Assembly (NCBI RefSeq): GCF_042653545.1
Contig: NZ_JBHSIS010000024.1
Span: 1-64,000, forward strand
Direction of reading: 5' to 3'
DNA from: Actinophytocola glycyrrhizae
GTDB lineage: Bacteria > Actinomycetota > Actinomycetes > Mycobacteriales > Pseudonocardiaceae
Length of the DNA: 64,000 nt
The translations under genes and the position numbers were made by a program. This document shows, piece after piece, positions 24,577 to 32,582 of the stretch. Each line of letters begins with the position of its first letter. The first letter of the stretch is position 1. The notes beneath the pieces were generated by a model. That model had not been told where the DNA came from and did no database searches. It worked only from the letters and a program-made list of their open reading frames with translations.

Positions 24577-25355
24577 GCCGGCACCCGCTCCCACAGCGCC
24601 CATGGGCGGACGCCGCGCGTGTAGCCGTCGTCGAGCATGGTGCGTTCCTTGACCGTGTCGGTCGGCTGCCAGAAGCCGCGGTACGGGTAGGCGAGCAGCC
24701 GCCCGCGCTTGGCCAGCTCACCGCAACCGTCGGCGACCAGGTCGCCGCCCTCCGGGATGTGGTCGAAGACCTCCTGGCGCAGCACGAAGTAGCCGCCGTT
24801 CTCCCACAGCGGCATCTCGCTGACCGCGGTGATCGCGCCCACCATGCCGTCGGTGCCCATCTCCACACAGTGGAACGACGACTGCGGCGGCACGACCATC
24901 ATCGACGCGCCCGCGTCGGAGTCCGCGAAACGGTCGATCATCGCGGGCAGCGGGGCGTCGGTGAGCACGTCGGCGTAGTTGGCGAGGAACATCTCGTCGC
25001 CGTCGAGGTGGTCCCGGACCCGGCGCAGCCGCTCGCCGATGGCCGACTCGACACCGGTCTGGGCGAACGTGATCGTCCAGTCGGCGATGTCGGTGGACAG
25101 CAGCTCCGGCCTGCCGCCACGGAGGACGAAGTCGTTGGAGGTGGTCTCCTCGTACTCGAGGAAGAACCGCTTGATGTGATGCGCGCCGTAGCCGAGGCAC
25201 AGGATGAACTCCGTGTGCCCGAAATGGGCGTAGTAGCGCATCACGTGCCAGATCAGCGGACGCGGGCCGACCATCGCCATCGGCTTGGGCACGTCGTCGG
25301 CGGCACCGTTGCGCATCCGCATGCCGTAGCCGCCGCAGAACAGAACTACCTTCAT
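24573..25355 (-). CDS. Glucose-1-phosphate cytidylyltransferase-like enzyme
   Basis: 260 residues. The N-terminal FCGGYGMRMRNGAADDVPKPM is the nucleotide-binding and metal loop of sugar nucleotidyltransferases. LIWHVMRYYAHFGHTEFILCLGY is closest in pattern to RfbF, which makes CDP-glucose from CTP and glucose-1-phosphate. It would start the activated-sugar pathway used by the epimerase, C-methyltransferase and aminotransferase of the operon. Nucleotide preference cannot be read with certainty. Confidence 0.8.
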   Translation of the reverse strand: MKVVLFCGGYGMRMRNGAADDVPKPMAMVGPRPLIWHVMRYYAHFGHTEFILCLGYGAHHIKRFFLEYEETTSNDFVLRGGRPELLSTDIADWTITFAQTGVESAIGERLRRVRDHLDGDEMFLANYADVLTDAPLPAMIDRFADSDAGASMMVVPPQSSFHCVEMGTDGMVGAITAVSEMPLWENGGYFVLRQEVFDHIPEGGDLVADGCGELAKRGRLLAYPYRGFWQPTDTVKERTMLDDGYTRGVRPWALWERVPA

Positions 25356-26569
25356 GGCTCGACGATCTCCAGGTGCGGAATGGGGAAGACGAGCTTCCCG
25401 CCCCAGTCGCCCACATAGGACAGTTGGGCGGTCAGCTCCTTGCGCAGGTTCCACGGCAGCACGAGCACGTAGTCCGGCCGGTCCACCGCGATCTGCTCCG
25501 GCGGCAGGACCGGGATCCGCGTGCCGGGCGTGTACCGGCCGTGCTTGTACGGATTGCGGTCCACTGTGTACTGGAGCAGGTCCGGGCGGATGCCGCAGTG
25601 GTTGAGCAGCGTGTTGCCCTTGCCCGGCGCGCCGTAGCCGACGACGGTCCTGCCCGCGTCGACCGCGTCCACCAGGAAGCGCAGCAGGTCGCGGCGCACC
25701 TTCGCCACCCGCTGGGCGAACTCGGTGTAGCCCGCCAGCTCGTGCAGGCCCGCGGCCTTCTCCCTGGCGAGGACGTCGGTGACCCGCTGGGTCGGCTCGC
25801 CCGCGCGCTCGGCGGGCTGGGCCAGCAGGCGGATCGAGCCGCCGTGCGTCGGCACCAGCTCGACGTCCACAAGCGACAGACCGCCGCTCGCGAGCGCACG
25901 CTGCGCGGACGCGACCGTGTAGTACTGGAAGTGCTCGTGGTAGATCGTGTCGTACTGGTTGTGCTCGATCAGCGTCAGCAGGTGCTGCACCTCGATCGAC
26001 ACCCAGCCGTCGTCGGCGACCAGCGCCCGCAGGCCCCTGGTGAAGCCGACGACGTCGGGGATGTGGGCGTACACGTTGTTGGCGACCACCAGGTCGGCCG
26101 GGCCGTGCTCGTCGCGGACCGCCTGCCCCGTCTCCGGCGACAGGAACGCGGTCAGCGTCGGCACGCCCTTGTCCCGCGCCGCCTCGCCCACGTTCACCGA
26201 CGGCTCGACACCGAGGCAGCGGATGCCACGCGCGACCACGTGCTGCAACAGGTAACCGTCGTTGGACGCGACCTCGACCACGAACCCCGGGTCGATCCGC
26301 GCGACCTGCGCGTCGACGAAGTCCTTGGCGTGGCGCACCCAGGAGTCGGAGTACGACGAGAAGTACGCGTACTCGGTGAACGTCTCCTCCGGGGTGATCA
26401 GCGGCGGCAGCTGCGCCAGCAGGCACTCCGTGCACAACCGCAGGTGCAGCGGGTAGGTCATCTCGGGTTCGTCGACCGCATCGGCCGACAGGAACAGCTC
26501 ACAGGGTGGAGTGGCACCGAGGTCGACAACGCTGGCGAGGTTGCCCGAGCCACACAAACGGCATGTCAT
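25352..26569 (-). CDS. Sugar C-methyltransferase (TylC3/NovU type)
   Basis: 405 residues in three parts: an N-terminal zinc domain (Cys3, Cys6, Cys46, Cys49), a central SAM domain with VVEVASNDGYLLQ near 96-108, and a C-terminal part with VVGYGAPGKGNTLLNHCGI. This is the layout of NDP-hexose 3-C-methyltransferases, which make branched deoxysugars. A 4-keto-6-deoxysugar is the usual substrate. ATG overlap with the next gene is 4 nt. Confidence 0.85.
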   Translation of the reverse strand: MTCRLCGSGNLASVVDLGATPPCELFLSADAVDEPEMTYPLHLRLCTECLLAQLPPLITPEETFTEYAYFSSYSDSWVRHAKDFVDAQVARIDPGFVVEVASNDGYLLQHVVARGIRCLGVEPSVNVGEAARDKGVPTLTAFLSPETGQAVRDEHGPADLVVANNVYAHIPDVVGFTRGLRALVADDGWVSIEVQHLLTLIEHNQYDTIYHEHFQYYTVASAQRALASGGLSLVDVELVPTHGGSIRLLAQPAERAGEPTQRVTDVLAREKAAGLHELAGYTEFAQRVAKVRRDLLRFLVDAVDAGRTVVGYGAPGKGNTLLNHCGIRPDLLQYTVDRNPYKHGRYTPGTRIPVLPPEQIAVDRPDYVLVLPWNLRKELTAQLSYVGDWGGKLVFPIPHLEIVEP

Positions 26570-26571
26570 GT

Positions 26572-28065
26572 CTAGTAAGCCCCCTGACCACCGAGCACAG
26601 CCCGGAAGGTCTTCCACAGGATCATCGCGTCGAGCGCGAGTGACCAGTCCTCCACGTACCGCAGGTCCAGCCGGACCGCCTCCTCCCACGGCAGGTCACT
26701 GCGTCCGCTGACCTGCCACAAACCGGTCAGACCCGGTTTCACCAGCAGCCGCCGCCGCACATCCGCCTCGTAGCGGGCGCTCTCCTCCGGCAGCGGCGGG
26801 CGAGGCCCCACCAGCGACATGGCGCCGGTGAGCACGTTGAACAGCTGCGGCAGCTCGTCGATCGAGTACCGCCGCAGCACCGCGCCGACCCTGGTCACCC
26901 TCGGGTCGCGGCGCATCTTGAACAGGACCCCGGCGCCCTCGTTGGCGTCCGCGAGGTCCTTCTTGATCCGGTCCGCGTCCCGCACCATCGTGCGGAACTT
27001 GAGGATCGTGAACTCCTTGCCGTCCTTGCCGACCCGGCGCTGCTTGTAGAACACCCCGCCCCGGCTGTCGACGGCGACCGCGGCCGCGGCGAACGCCATC
27101 ACCGGCAGGCCCACCGTCAGCAGCAGGACCGCGCCGATCCGGTCGACCACGCCCTTCACGAAACGGCGGACCCCGGTGAACGCGGGCGCGCTGACCCGCA
27201 ACAACGGCATGCCGAGCACACCGGACACGTGCAGCCGCGGCCCGGCGACCTCCATCAACGTCGGCGCCACCACCATCTCCGCGCCGCTGCCCTCCAGCTT
27301 CCAGGCGAGCTGCTGCAGCCTGCGGGGCGTCCAGTACGGGTCGGCGGTGATCGCGACGATGCGGTAGCCGCCCCGGCGGACGTGGTCGGCGAGCTCGTCG
27401 AGGGTGCCGATGACGGAGACGCCGTCGACCTCCATGCCGCTGTCACCCTCGCCGTCGACGGTGCAGATCGCGTCGACGCGCCACCCGACGTGCGGGGCGG
27501 CCTTGGTGCGGGCGATGAGGTCCCGGACGGTGTCGACGCCGCCCGCGGCCATCACGGGCAGCAGGCACTCGCCCTCGTAGCGCAACCGGTGCAGGAGCTG
27601 GCGCAGCAGGTAGCGGGCCAGCAACGCGACCACGGCGGTGGCCGGGATGACGATGAACACCCACGGCCGGGTCGACACGACCCCGGTGGCGAGGCCCGCG
27701 AGCCCGAGCGCGACCGCGCCGGCGAACATGCCGCGGCTGAGACGCACGTATTCCTCGGCGCCCTGGCCGAGGACGGTCGGATGCCAGGCCCGGTTCACGG
27801 CGAGCGAACAGATGACGGAGACGACGGAGAGGAAGCCGAGCGTGAGGTCCTTGAACAGCGCCGCCCCGCCGACGCTGAGCAGCCCGCCGACGGCGACCGC
27901 GGAGAGGATCGTGACCAGTACGTCACTGGTGATCACGTACCGGCGATACCGGGGCTCCCACCCGCCGACGGGTGGCCGGGACGGTTCCTGCGGGAGTCGG
28001 CGGTTGGCAGACAGGCCCCGCAGGATCACCGGTCTCCGCCGTGGGGCGCCTAACTGGTCACGCAT
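26572..28065 (-). CDS. Undecaprenyl-phosphate sugar-phosphate transferase
   Basis: 497 residues. There are four or five N-terminal spans (about 45-165), a nucleotide-binding-like middle, and a C-terminal bacterial sugar transferase domain with GGVFYKQRRVGKDG, ILKFRTM, SIDELPQLFNVL and MSLVGPRPPLPEE. It is the WbaP/WcaJ-type initiator that loads the first sugar phosphate on undecaprenyl phosphate. As first gene of the 12-gene operon it marks this as a lipid-linked glycan pathway. The upstream 245 bp should hold the promoter. Confidence 0.9.
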   Translation of the reverse strand: MRDQLGAPRRRPVILRGLSANRRLPQEPSRPPVGGWEPRYRRYVITSDVLVTILSAVAVGGLLSVGGAALFKDLTLGFLSVVSVICSLAVNRAWHPTVLGQGAEEYVRLSRGMFAGAVALGLAGLATGVVSTRPWVFIVIPATAVVALLARYLLRQLLHRLRYEGECLLPVMAAGGVDTVRDLIARTKAAPHVGWRVDAICTVDGEGDSGMEVDGVSVIGTLDELADHVRRGGYRIVAITADPYWTPRRLQQLAWKLEGSGAEMVVAPTLMEVAGPRLHVSGVLGMPLLRVSAPAFTGVRRFVKGVVDRIGAVLLLTVGLPVMAFAAAAVAVDSRGGVFYKQRRVGKDGKEFTILKFRTMVRDADRIKKDLADANEGAGVLFKMRRDPRVTRVGAVLRRYSIDELPQLFNVLTGAMSLVGPRPPLPEESARYEADVRRRLLVKPGLTGLWQVSGRSDLPWEEAVRLDLRYVEDWSLALDAMILWKTFRAVLGGQGAY

Positions 28066-28139
28066 CGTGGTCCCCCCAGCCGTCTGCGCGCACGCGCGTA
28101 CGGCGGGTTGTCTGGGCGTCCCCGAAAGCCCGCGAATGG

Positions 28140-28168
28140 CCGAATGTCGTTGCGACCCAACGATTCGG
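28140..28168 (-). promoter_or_regulatory. Leader hairpin upstream of the glycan operon
   Basis: CCGAAT-GT-CGTTG pairs with CAACG-ATTCGG (11 bp with a 2-nt bulge, 5-nt loop), 75-103 bp upstream of the sugar transferase start. It could be an operator or an attenuating leader structure. The rest of 28066-28310 shows no gene. Confidence 0.35.
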
Positions 28169-28310
28169 ATTGCCCCTGCCGCCCCGAGGTCGCGTTCACT
28201 GATTCGCTCGGAACCGGGGCGCCGTTACACGCACAGTGAGTCGTTCCACTGTGACGAACAACTGCTCACGGTTTGTTATCGGTCGGGTAACCCAGGTGAC
28301 CAGCCCAGTT

Positions 28311-28733
28311 TCACAATTGTCGGTGGGCGGAATGCTCCGTTCGCGCCATCCCGTACCACTCGTCCCCCGCGGGCCGCCCGTCGAGGTTCCAGCTCCACGA
28401 CACCTCGGCGGTGATCCGCACGTAGGTCCCCGGTCCGACGAGCCCGGTCCGCGCCACCGGCTCGCCCGCGGTCCCGTACACCCGCACCCCTCGCGCGACG
28501 AACGGGTCCATCGACACGAGGTCGTCGACGACGAGCGCGACCCGCCGCCGCCCGGCGACGACGTTGCGGATCTTGCGGGTGCCGCCGACCGTGGCGCCGC
28601 CGCCGACCCAGAACCCGGTCTCGTCGACCTCGAAGGCGACGGGCACGACGTCGGGCCGCTCCCCGGCGTTGAGGGTGGCGAGCCGGGCCAACGGCTGCGA
28701 ACGCAGGTAGTCGAGTTCCTCGCGGCTGAACAC
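28311..28733 (-). CDS. PPOX-class F420/FMN-dependent oxidoreductase
   Basis: 140 residues from a GTG start. The split-barrel pattern is visible: FSREELDYLRSQPLARLATL at the N-terminus, then GGTRKIRNV and RRVALVVDDL. It is typical of PPOX-class F420-dependent enzymes in actinobacteria. The substrate is unknown. It is followed on the same strand by no clear partner, and the membrane protein gene lies 54 bp upstream. Confidence 0.8.
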   Translation of the reverse strand: MFSREELDYLRSQPLARLATLNAGERPDVVPVAFEVDETGFWVGGGATVGGTRKIRNVVAGRRRVALVVDDLVSMDPFVARGVRVYGTAGEPVARTGLVGPGTYVRITAEVSWSWNLDGRPAGDEWYGMARTEHSAHRQL

Positions 28734-28787
28734 AGATGTCTCCTCTCGTCGGGTACCACACGAGTGGAGCGGGCCGGGATCGACAGG

Positions 28788-29654
28788 TCAGCGCGAGAAG
28801 GACGCCCGCCGCCGCGGCGGTGGCGACGCCGCCCGCCTCGACCGCGCGGCCGAGGCGATCCCGCCGACGATCACGGCGACCCCGCCGACCCCGCACGCGA
28901 TCCACGCGATGGTCATGACCTGGCTCGTCAGCGCGTCGTAGAAGGCGCCGGCCAGCTCCGGCCGGGGACTGCGCGCGGTCACCTCGCTGCGGGCGACGAA
29001 CTGGAACAGCACGAGCAGCAACATCGTCACGACGAGCCCGATGCCGCCGACGATCAGCACCCGCCCCCGCCGCGCCGCGATCAGCACCCCGCCGACGAGC
29101 AGGAGCAACGTCACGATCGGCAGCACCACGCTGAGCGTCTCGAGCAGGTCGAACGCGGGCACCAGCTGCCGCACCGCGGGCCGCGAGATCAGCTCGACGG
29201 ACGCGTCGATCGGCGGGATCTGCTCCGCGAAGGGCACCCCCTCGGTGGTCATCCGCTCCCGCAGCTGGGCGGCGACGTCACCGAGGTCCAGCACGATCGC
29301 GTCACCCTGGACGCTGAGGCTGCCGCCCTCCTCACCCCGCAGCATGGCGAGCACCTCGGGGTGGGCCTCCTGGTTCACGGAGATCCAGAGCTGCCGGAAC
29401 TGGTCGCTCCTGACGAACGAGGCAACGCTCTGGTCGACCAGCGACCGCGCCGACTCCGGCACCTTGCCCGCGAGGGCCGCGTTGATCTGCTCGGTGACGG
29501 ACGCCTGGATCTCGGGATCGTCGGCGAGCGGTTCGACCGCGTCGAGGTACCGCTGCCGGTCGGTCACCTCCCCGACGAGCGCGTAGGCCGCCACGGCCGG
29601 CGCGGCGAGCAGGCAACCGAGCAGAACGAGGATGGTGCCAAAGGTGGTGCGCAC
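28788..29654 (-). CDS. Integral membrane protein of unknown function
   Basis: 288 residues from a GTG start. There is one N-terminal span (5-25), an extracytoplasmic domain of about 130 residues with repeated acidic and Gln-rich helices, then three C-terminal spans (about 180-265) and a basic Arg-rich tail. The topology resembles small actinobacterial membrane proteins of unknown role. A run of ten C (29712-29721) lies 58-67 bp before the start. Confidence 0.7.
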   Translation of the reverse strand: MRTTFGTILVLLGCLLAAPAVAAYALVGEVTDRQRYLDAVEPLADDPEIQASVTEQINAALAGKVPESARSLVDQSVASFVRSDQFRQLWISVNQEAHPEVLAMLRGEEGGSLSVQGDAIVLDLGDVAAQLRERMTTEGVPFAEQIPPIDASVELISRPAVRQLVPAFDLLETLSVVLPIVTLLLLVGGVLIAARRGRVLIVGGIGLVVTMLLLVLFQFVARSEVTARSPRPELAGAFYDALTSQVMTIAWIACGVGGVAVIVGGIASAARSRRAASPPPRRRASFSR

Positions 29655-29828
29655 GCGCGCACACTAGCGGCTCCACCCGACCCCGTGCGGGTTGTCGATG
29701 GCATACCGCCACCCCCCCCCCGCCATCGGTGGCCGTCCCGGACAGCTCCCCGACGGCCCAGCCGACGACAACGAGCCGACCACGCGGACGACGTAGCACT
29801 TCCGTCGGACAGCCTGGGGTGTTCCATC

Positions 29829-29834
29829 TACCCT
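29829..29834 (+). promoter_or_regulatory. -10 box TACCCT for hicB
   Basis: TACCCT ends 7 nt before the hicB ATG and no Shine-Dalgarno site is present, the arrangement of leaderless actinobacterial transcripts. Confidence 0.5.
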
Positions 29835-29841
29835 TGGTGCC

Positions 29842-30054
29842 ATGTCCCAGGTCTTCACTGCCGCCGTCCACCAAGAGGACGACTGGTTCGTCGCTCAATG
29901 CCTCGAAGCCGACGTAGCCAGTCAGGGTCACACCATCGACGAAGCCGTAGCCAACCTGTCAGAGGCGGTTGGCCTGTACCTCGACGAGGTGGAGGACCCG
30001 CACCCCACCGCCAGGCCTTGGGTCACATCGTTCGAGGTGACTGGCGCAGCGTGA
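29842..30054 (+). CDS. hicB: HicB-like antitoxin
   Basis: 70 residues with the HicB partial RNase H-like fold: FTAAVHQEDDWFVAQCLEADVASQG, then TIDEAVANLSEAVGLYL. It lacks the C-terminal DNA-binding domain of longer HicB proteins. Members neutralise the HicA mRNA interferase. Its stop overlaps the GTG of a 20-residue stub that looks like the start of hicA, so the antitoxin now seems orphaned. Confidence 0.75.
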   Translation: MSQVFTAAVHQEDDWFVAQCLEADVASQGHTIDEAVANLSEAVGLYLDEVEDPHPTARPWVTSFEVTGAA

Positions 30055-30113
30055 GTCCAGTTCTGTCGGACCTGCCGGTCGCCAAGCCAGGATCACCTCA
30101 ACAGCTTCTCTGA
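30051..30113 (+). pseudogene. Truncated hicA toxin stub
   Basis: A GTG overlapping the hicB stop (GTGA) opens VSPVLSDLPVAK, which resembles the N-terminus of HicA-like proteins. The frame then continues PGSPQQLL and stops, so 20 residues remain of the usual 60-80. The dsRNA-binding core with its catalytic His is gone. The break falls just before the integrase remnant. Confidence 0.5.
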
Positions 30114-30198
30114 AGCTGGTCAGATGCTGTTCGTCCCGCCCCCAGCGGACGCCTGGCACCCGTGCCGTGCAGTCGGCGCCTCGCCTACCGGCGATGAG

Positions 30199-30389
30199 AA
30201 GGACCACCACAGACCTCGGCACACCGCCGCCACGGTGCTGCTGCTCCTGGAGGTGCCCGAACGGGCCGCGATGGAGTTCGTGGGCTGGCCGAACAGCAGC
30301 ATGGCAAAGCGCTACCGGCATGTCACGGCAGTCCTGCGGGGGGCAACATCGCGAGAAGTCTCAACGACTTCCTCTGGGAGGGCAACTGA
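30199..30389 (+). pseudogene. Tyrosine recombinase C-terminal remnant, frameshifted
   Basis: The frame reads RHTAATVLLLLEVPERAAMEFVGW then MAKRYRHVTAVLRG. This matches the end of phage and ICE integrases with the Arg-His pair, the His/Trp position (Trp in GW) and the Tyr region. In the run of six G near 30338-30345 the frame is lost; the next frame continues NIARSLNDFLWEGN and stops at 30387-30389, the expected integrase tail. The N-terminal two thirds are missing. It sits next to the 3' end of tRNA-Phe, a favoured attachment site. Confidence 0.7.
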
Positions 30390-30410
30390 GACCCCGAAGA
30401 GACCCGACAG

Positions 30411-30433
30411 CCCCCGGTGATCTTCGCCGGGGG
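30411..30433 (-). terminator. Hairpin after the tRNA cluster
   Basis: CCCCCGG / CCGGGGG with a 9-nt loop, 14 bp beyond the 3' end of tRNA-Phe. It is placed to end the Glu-Asp-Phe transcript. It lacks a T tract. Confidence 0.6.
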
Positions 30434-30446
30434 CCGTTTGTGCTTG

Positions 30447-30520
30447 TGGCCAGGGGCGGGATCGAACCGCCGACCTACCGCTTTTCAGGCGGTCGCTCAT
30501 ACCAACTGAGCTACCTGGCC
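30447..30520 (-). tRNA. tRNA-Phe (GAA)
   Basis: The 74-nt cloverleaf has acceptor stem GGCCAGG / CCTGGCC, discriminator A, anticodon loop CTGAAAA with GAA, and T arm GGTTCGATCC. CCA is not encoded. Last of three tRNA genes in the transcript. Confidence 0.95.
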
Positions 30521-30574
30521 AGAAAAACCAAAGTGGCCCACCACCCCAACCGAGGCAGGGACCACACTGGCTCA

Positions 30575-30600
30575 GAAGTTCCGGGATACCCCGGAACTTC
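30575..30600 (-). other. Hairpin between tRNA-Asp and tRNA-Phe
   Basis: An 11-bp perfect stem, GAAGTTCCGGG and its complement, with loop ATAC. It may be a processing signal or a partial terminator within the tRNA cluster. Confidence 0.5.
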
Positions 30601-30602
30601 CG

Positions 30603-30676
30603 CGACCCTGACGGGACTCGAACCCGCGACCTTCGCCGTGACAGGGCGACGCGCTAACCAACTGCGCCACAGGGCC
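30603..30676 (-). tRNA. tRNA-Asp (GTC)
   Basis: The 74-nt cloverleaf has acceptor GGCCCTG / CAGGGTC with one G-U pair, discriminator G, anticodon loop CTGTCAC with GTC, and T arm GGTTCGAGTCC. CCA is not encoded. It is the middle gene of the cluster. Confidence 0.95.
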
Positions 30677-30699
30677 TTGCTTGTTACAACGGTACAGCG

Positions 30700-30772
30700 T
30701 GCTCCCAACGGGATTCGAACCCGCGCTGCCGCCTTGAAAGGGCGGAGTCCTAGGCCGCTAGACGATGGGAGC
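30700..30772 (-). tRNA. tRNA-Glu (TTC)
   Basis: The 73-nt cloverleaf has acceptor GCTCCCA / TGGGAGC, anticodon loop CTTTCAA with TTC, and T arm GGTTCGAATCC. First of the Glu-Asp-Phe cluster, an order common in actinobacteria. Confidence 0.95.
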
Positions 30773-30898
30773 CCGGGCTGCCCGCTTGGAGCATCGAAAG
30801 CATATGACACGCCTCCGGGCACCTACAAAGCGGGTCTCCGAACACCCTCCTAGCTGCGACAACCGGCCGGCGAACCGCGTGCCGGCCGGTCGACGTCG

Positions 30899-31147
30899 TC
30901 AGCGGCGAACCGGTGGGATCCCGTCCTCTCCGGGCACCAGGCCCAGCATGTCCAGCAGTTCCCGGCAGTCCTCGACGCTCTGGGCGCCGCGGGCCACCGC
31001 GAGCTGTGCTCGGTGCACTTGCTCGTCGGACACACGTGAGGTGTCGCCGTTCCGCTGGGCAGGCACACCGCCGGTGCTGAAATTGAGAGCGGTGTCCTTG
31101 GACTCGTGCTGCAACAGGAAGTCGCGAACTTCGACTGGGCCACTCAT
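30899..31147 (-). CDS. Hypothetical 82-residue protein
   Basis: It starts MSGPVEVRDFLLQHESKD and contains EQVHRAQLAVARGAQSVEDCRELLDMLGL, an amphipathic helical pair. Small soluble proteins of this pattern recur in actinobacteria without a known role. It lies alone, 127 bp before the tRNA cluster in transcription order. Confidence 0.65.
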   Translation of the reverse strand: MSGPVEVRDFLLQHESKDTALNFSTGGVPAQRNGDTSRVSDEQVHRAQLAVARGAQSVEDCRELLDMLGLVPGEDGIPPVRR

Positions 31148-31532
31148 GTCGCCTCCCCGACCATCAGGTTTCGGGGAAGGCTATGAGACGCGGACCACTT
31201 ACCACAGCCCCCCGAGGAGTGAATCCGCCCCCCACGGAAAGTAGTCGCGGGCGGCTCCTGGGCCCTCGCGCGACGAACAGTGCTCGTGATCACCACCGCC
31301 GGGTCACTCGAATGGCCCCATCCGATCACTGATCACCACCTGCTGCCCCCGCCTGAGTGGGCGCGCTGATCGAGGTCCCCCGATCGATCTGCCTGCATTC
31401 CCGCCGCGACCAGCAGCAAAGGCATTTCGGACAAGGCGACCCATGTGGGGGACACCCGGTCCCTCAAGCGCGACCTGCCGTCAGTCGAAGGACTTGAGTG
31501 GGGAGGCCGTACGAGAAAGGAAGCAGAGACCA
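31148..31532. other. Intergenic stretch, no gene seen
   Basis: The divergent starts of the 82-residue protein and the copper chaperone frame this gap, so both promoters should lie here. I see no RNA gene, repeat or credible ORF. Confidence 0.6.
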
Positions 31533-31751
31533 GTGCCCATGCACACGATCTACAACGTGTACCGGGTCGCCGGCATGACCTGCGACCACTGCGCCAGCTC
31601 CGTCACCGAGGAGCTGTCCGCGCTCGACCACGTCACCGACGTGGATGTGAACCTGACCACAGGCGCGGTGACGATCACGAGCGCCGACGAGCTCAGCCGT
31701 CCGCGCGTGGCGGCGGCGTTGGCCGAGACCGGTCACCGGCTGACGGACTGA
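31533..31751 (+). CDS. Copper chaperone-like heavy-metal-binding protein
   Basis: 72 residues with an HMA ferredoxin-like fold. GMTCDHC supplies the metal-binding Cys pair, followed by the helical ASSVTEELSAL and the strand VTDVDVNLTTGAVTI. It binds Cu(I) and would pass it to a P-type ATPase, but no such pump is encoded nearby. AAAGGAAG lies 9 nt before the GTG; an ATG two codons later is possible. Confidence 0.85.
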   Translation: MPMHTIYNVYRVAGMTCDHCASSVTEELSALDHVTDVDVNLTTGAVTITSADELSRPRVAAALAETGHRLTD

Positions 31752-32015
31752 AACGTTTGCCGCTCCACCATCGGGATCGGTCCACAAGAAACCGCCCCGG
31801 CCGGGCGAACCTCCTCCTTGGCGGAGCTTGTGTCCGACGGGCCCGGCGTCCGCGCTGGTCACCGGGCCCTCGGGTGGAGAGTTCATCGTGGCGGCGAACA
31901 ACAGGTGAATATTTCCCTAGAATTTTTCACCTTCGCCCTCTCGCACGAGGCGCGTGCGCGTGCAACAATCGAATCGCTGACACACCCCCGGTCAGCGCCT
32001 GTGGAGATCCCCTCC

Positions 32016-32048
32016 GGCCCCCGCGTTCCTCCCCCTGGCGCGGGGGCC
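32016..32048 (+). terminator. Terminator-like hairpin
   Basis: A 10-bp perfect stem GGCCCCCGCG / CGCGGGGGCC with a 13-nt loop, 265 bp past the chaperone gene and 115 bp before the next start. No T tract. Confidence 0.5.
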
Positions 32049-32150
32049 TCTCCATGTCCGCACCTGGCTCACGCAGCACAAATACCCAGAGTGACGCAAC
32101 CCTTACCAGTGATTTTGGTTGCTTTGCTGGTGAGACCGCAATCCATTCGT

Positions 32151-32156
32151 TATCCT
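32151..32156 (+). promoter_or_regulatory. -10 box TATCCT
   Basis: TATCCT ends 6 nt before the GTG at 32163. The sequence between is pyrimidine-rich with no Shine-Dalgarno site, which supports a leaderless start there. Confidence 0.5.
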
Positions 32157-32162
32157 CCTCTG

Positions 32163-32498
32163 GTGCTTTTCACTGGACGTAGTCGACCAAGCGCCAAGGC
32201 AGCGGCGGACCCCGCCAACGCCGGGCGCCATCGCACCGAGGTGGAGCAGGGCGAGTCCCTCCCTGACCACGACCTGGAGTCGTACCTGGCCGCCCTTTCC
32301 CCCGAGGGCGACCCGGAGACGACCGGCTCCGGCCGCCGGTTCGGCGGGTCGCAGGTCTACCAGCTGCGCCTGTCGCTGATGGCGAACGAGCAGCTCAAGG
32401 AGATCGCTGCACACAACCAGACCTCCCCGCTCGCGCTCGCCCAGGAATGGGTCATGCAGCGCCTCGAGTGGGAGGCGCAGCAGCTTCCCCGCCGCTGA
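32163..32498 (+). CDS. Small protein with RHH-like C-terminus
   Basis: 111 residues. The N-terminal half is acidic and probably disordered. The C-terminus YQLRLSLMANEQLKEIAAHNQTSPLALAQEWVMQRLEWE has the strand-helix-helix pattern of ribbon-helix-helix (CopG/Arc) DNA-binding proteins, with SPLALAQEWV as the second helix. It may be a repressor or a toxin-antitoxin type regulator; no partner is adjacent. The start is chosen from the -10 box spacing. Confidence 0.6.
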   Translation: MLFTGRSRPSAKAAADPANAGRHRTEVEQGESLPDHDLESYLAALSPEGDPETTGSGRRFGGSQVYQLRLSLMANEQLKEIAAHNQTSPLALAQEWVMQRLEWEAQQLPRR

Positions 32499-32533
32499 AC
32501 CAACCGCAAGCCCCGACAACCACACGAGCAATA

Positions 32534-32570
32534 CGAAGGGCCCCGGTCGCACCCGACCGGGGCCCCTTCG
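32534..32570. terminator. Bidirectional intrinsic terminator
   Basis: CGAAGGGCCCCGGTCG pairs with CGACCGGGGCCCCTTCG (one bulged C), with a short loop. It lies between the convergent RHH-like and cold-shock genes. Confidence 0.8.
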
Positions 32571-32582
32571 TCGCTGAGCTAC

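Larger units (their letters stand above)
31752..32162. other. Intergenic stretch with one terminator-like hairpin
   Basis: Contains the hairpin at 32016-32048 and, near its end, the -10 box of the next gene. An AT-rich patch at 31907-31930 stands out but has no clear function. No credible ORF. Confidence 0.55.
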
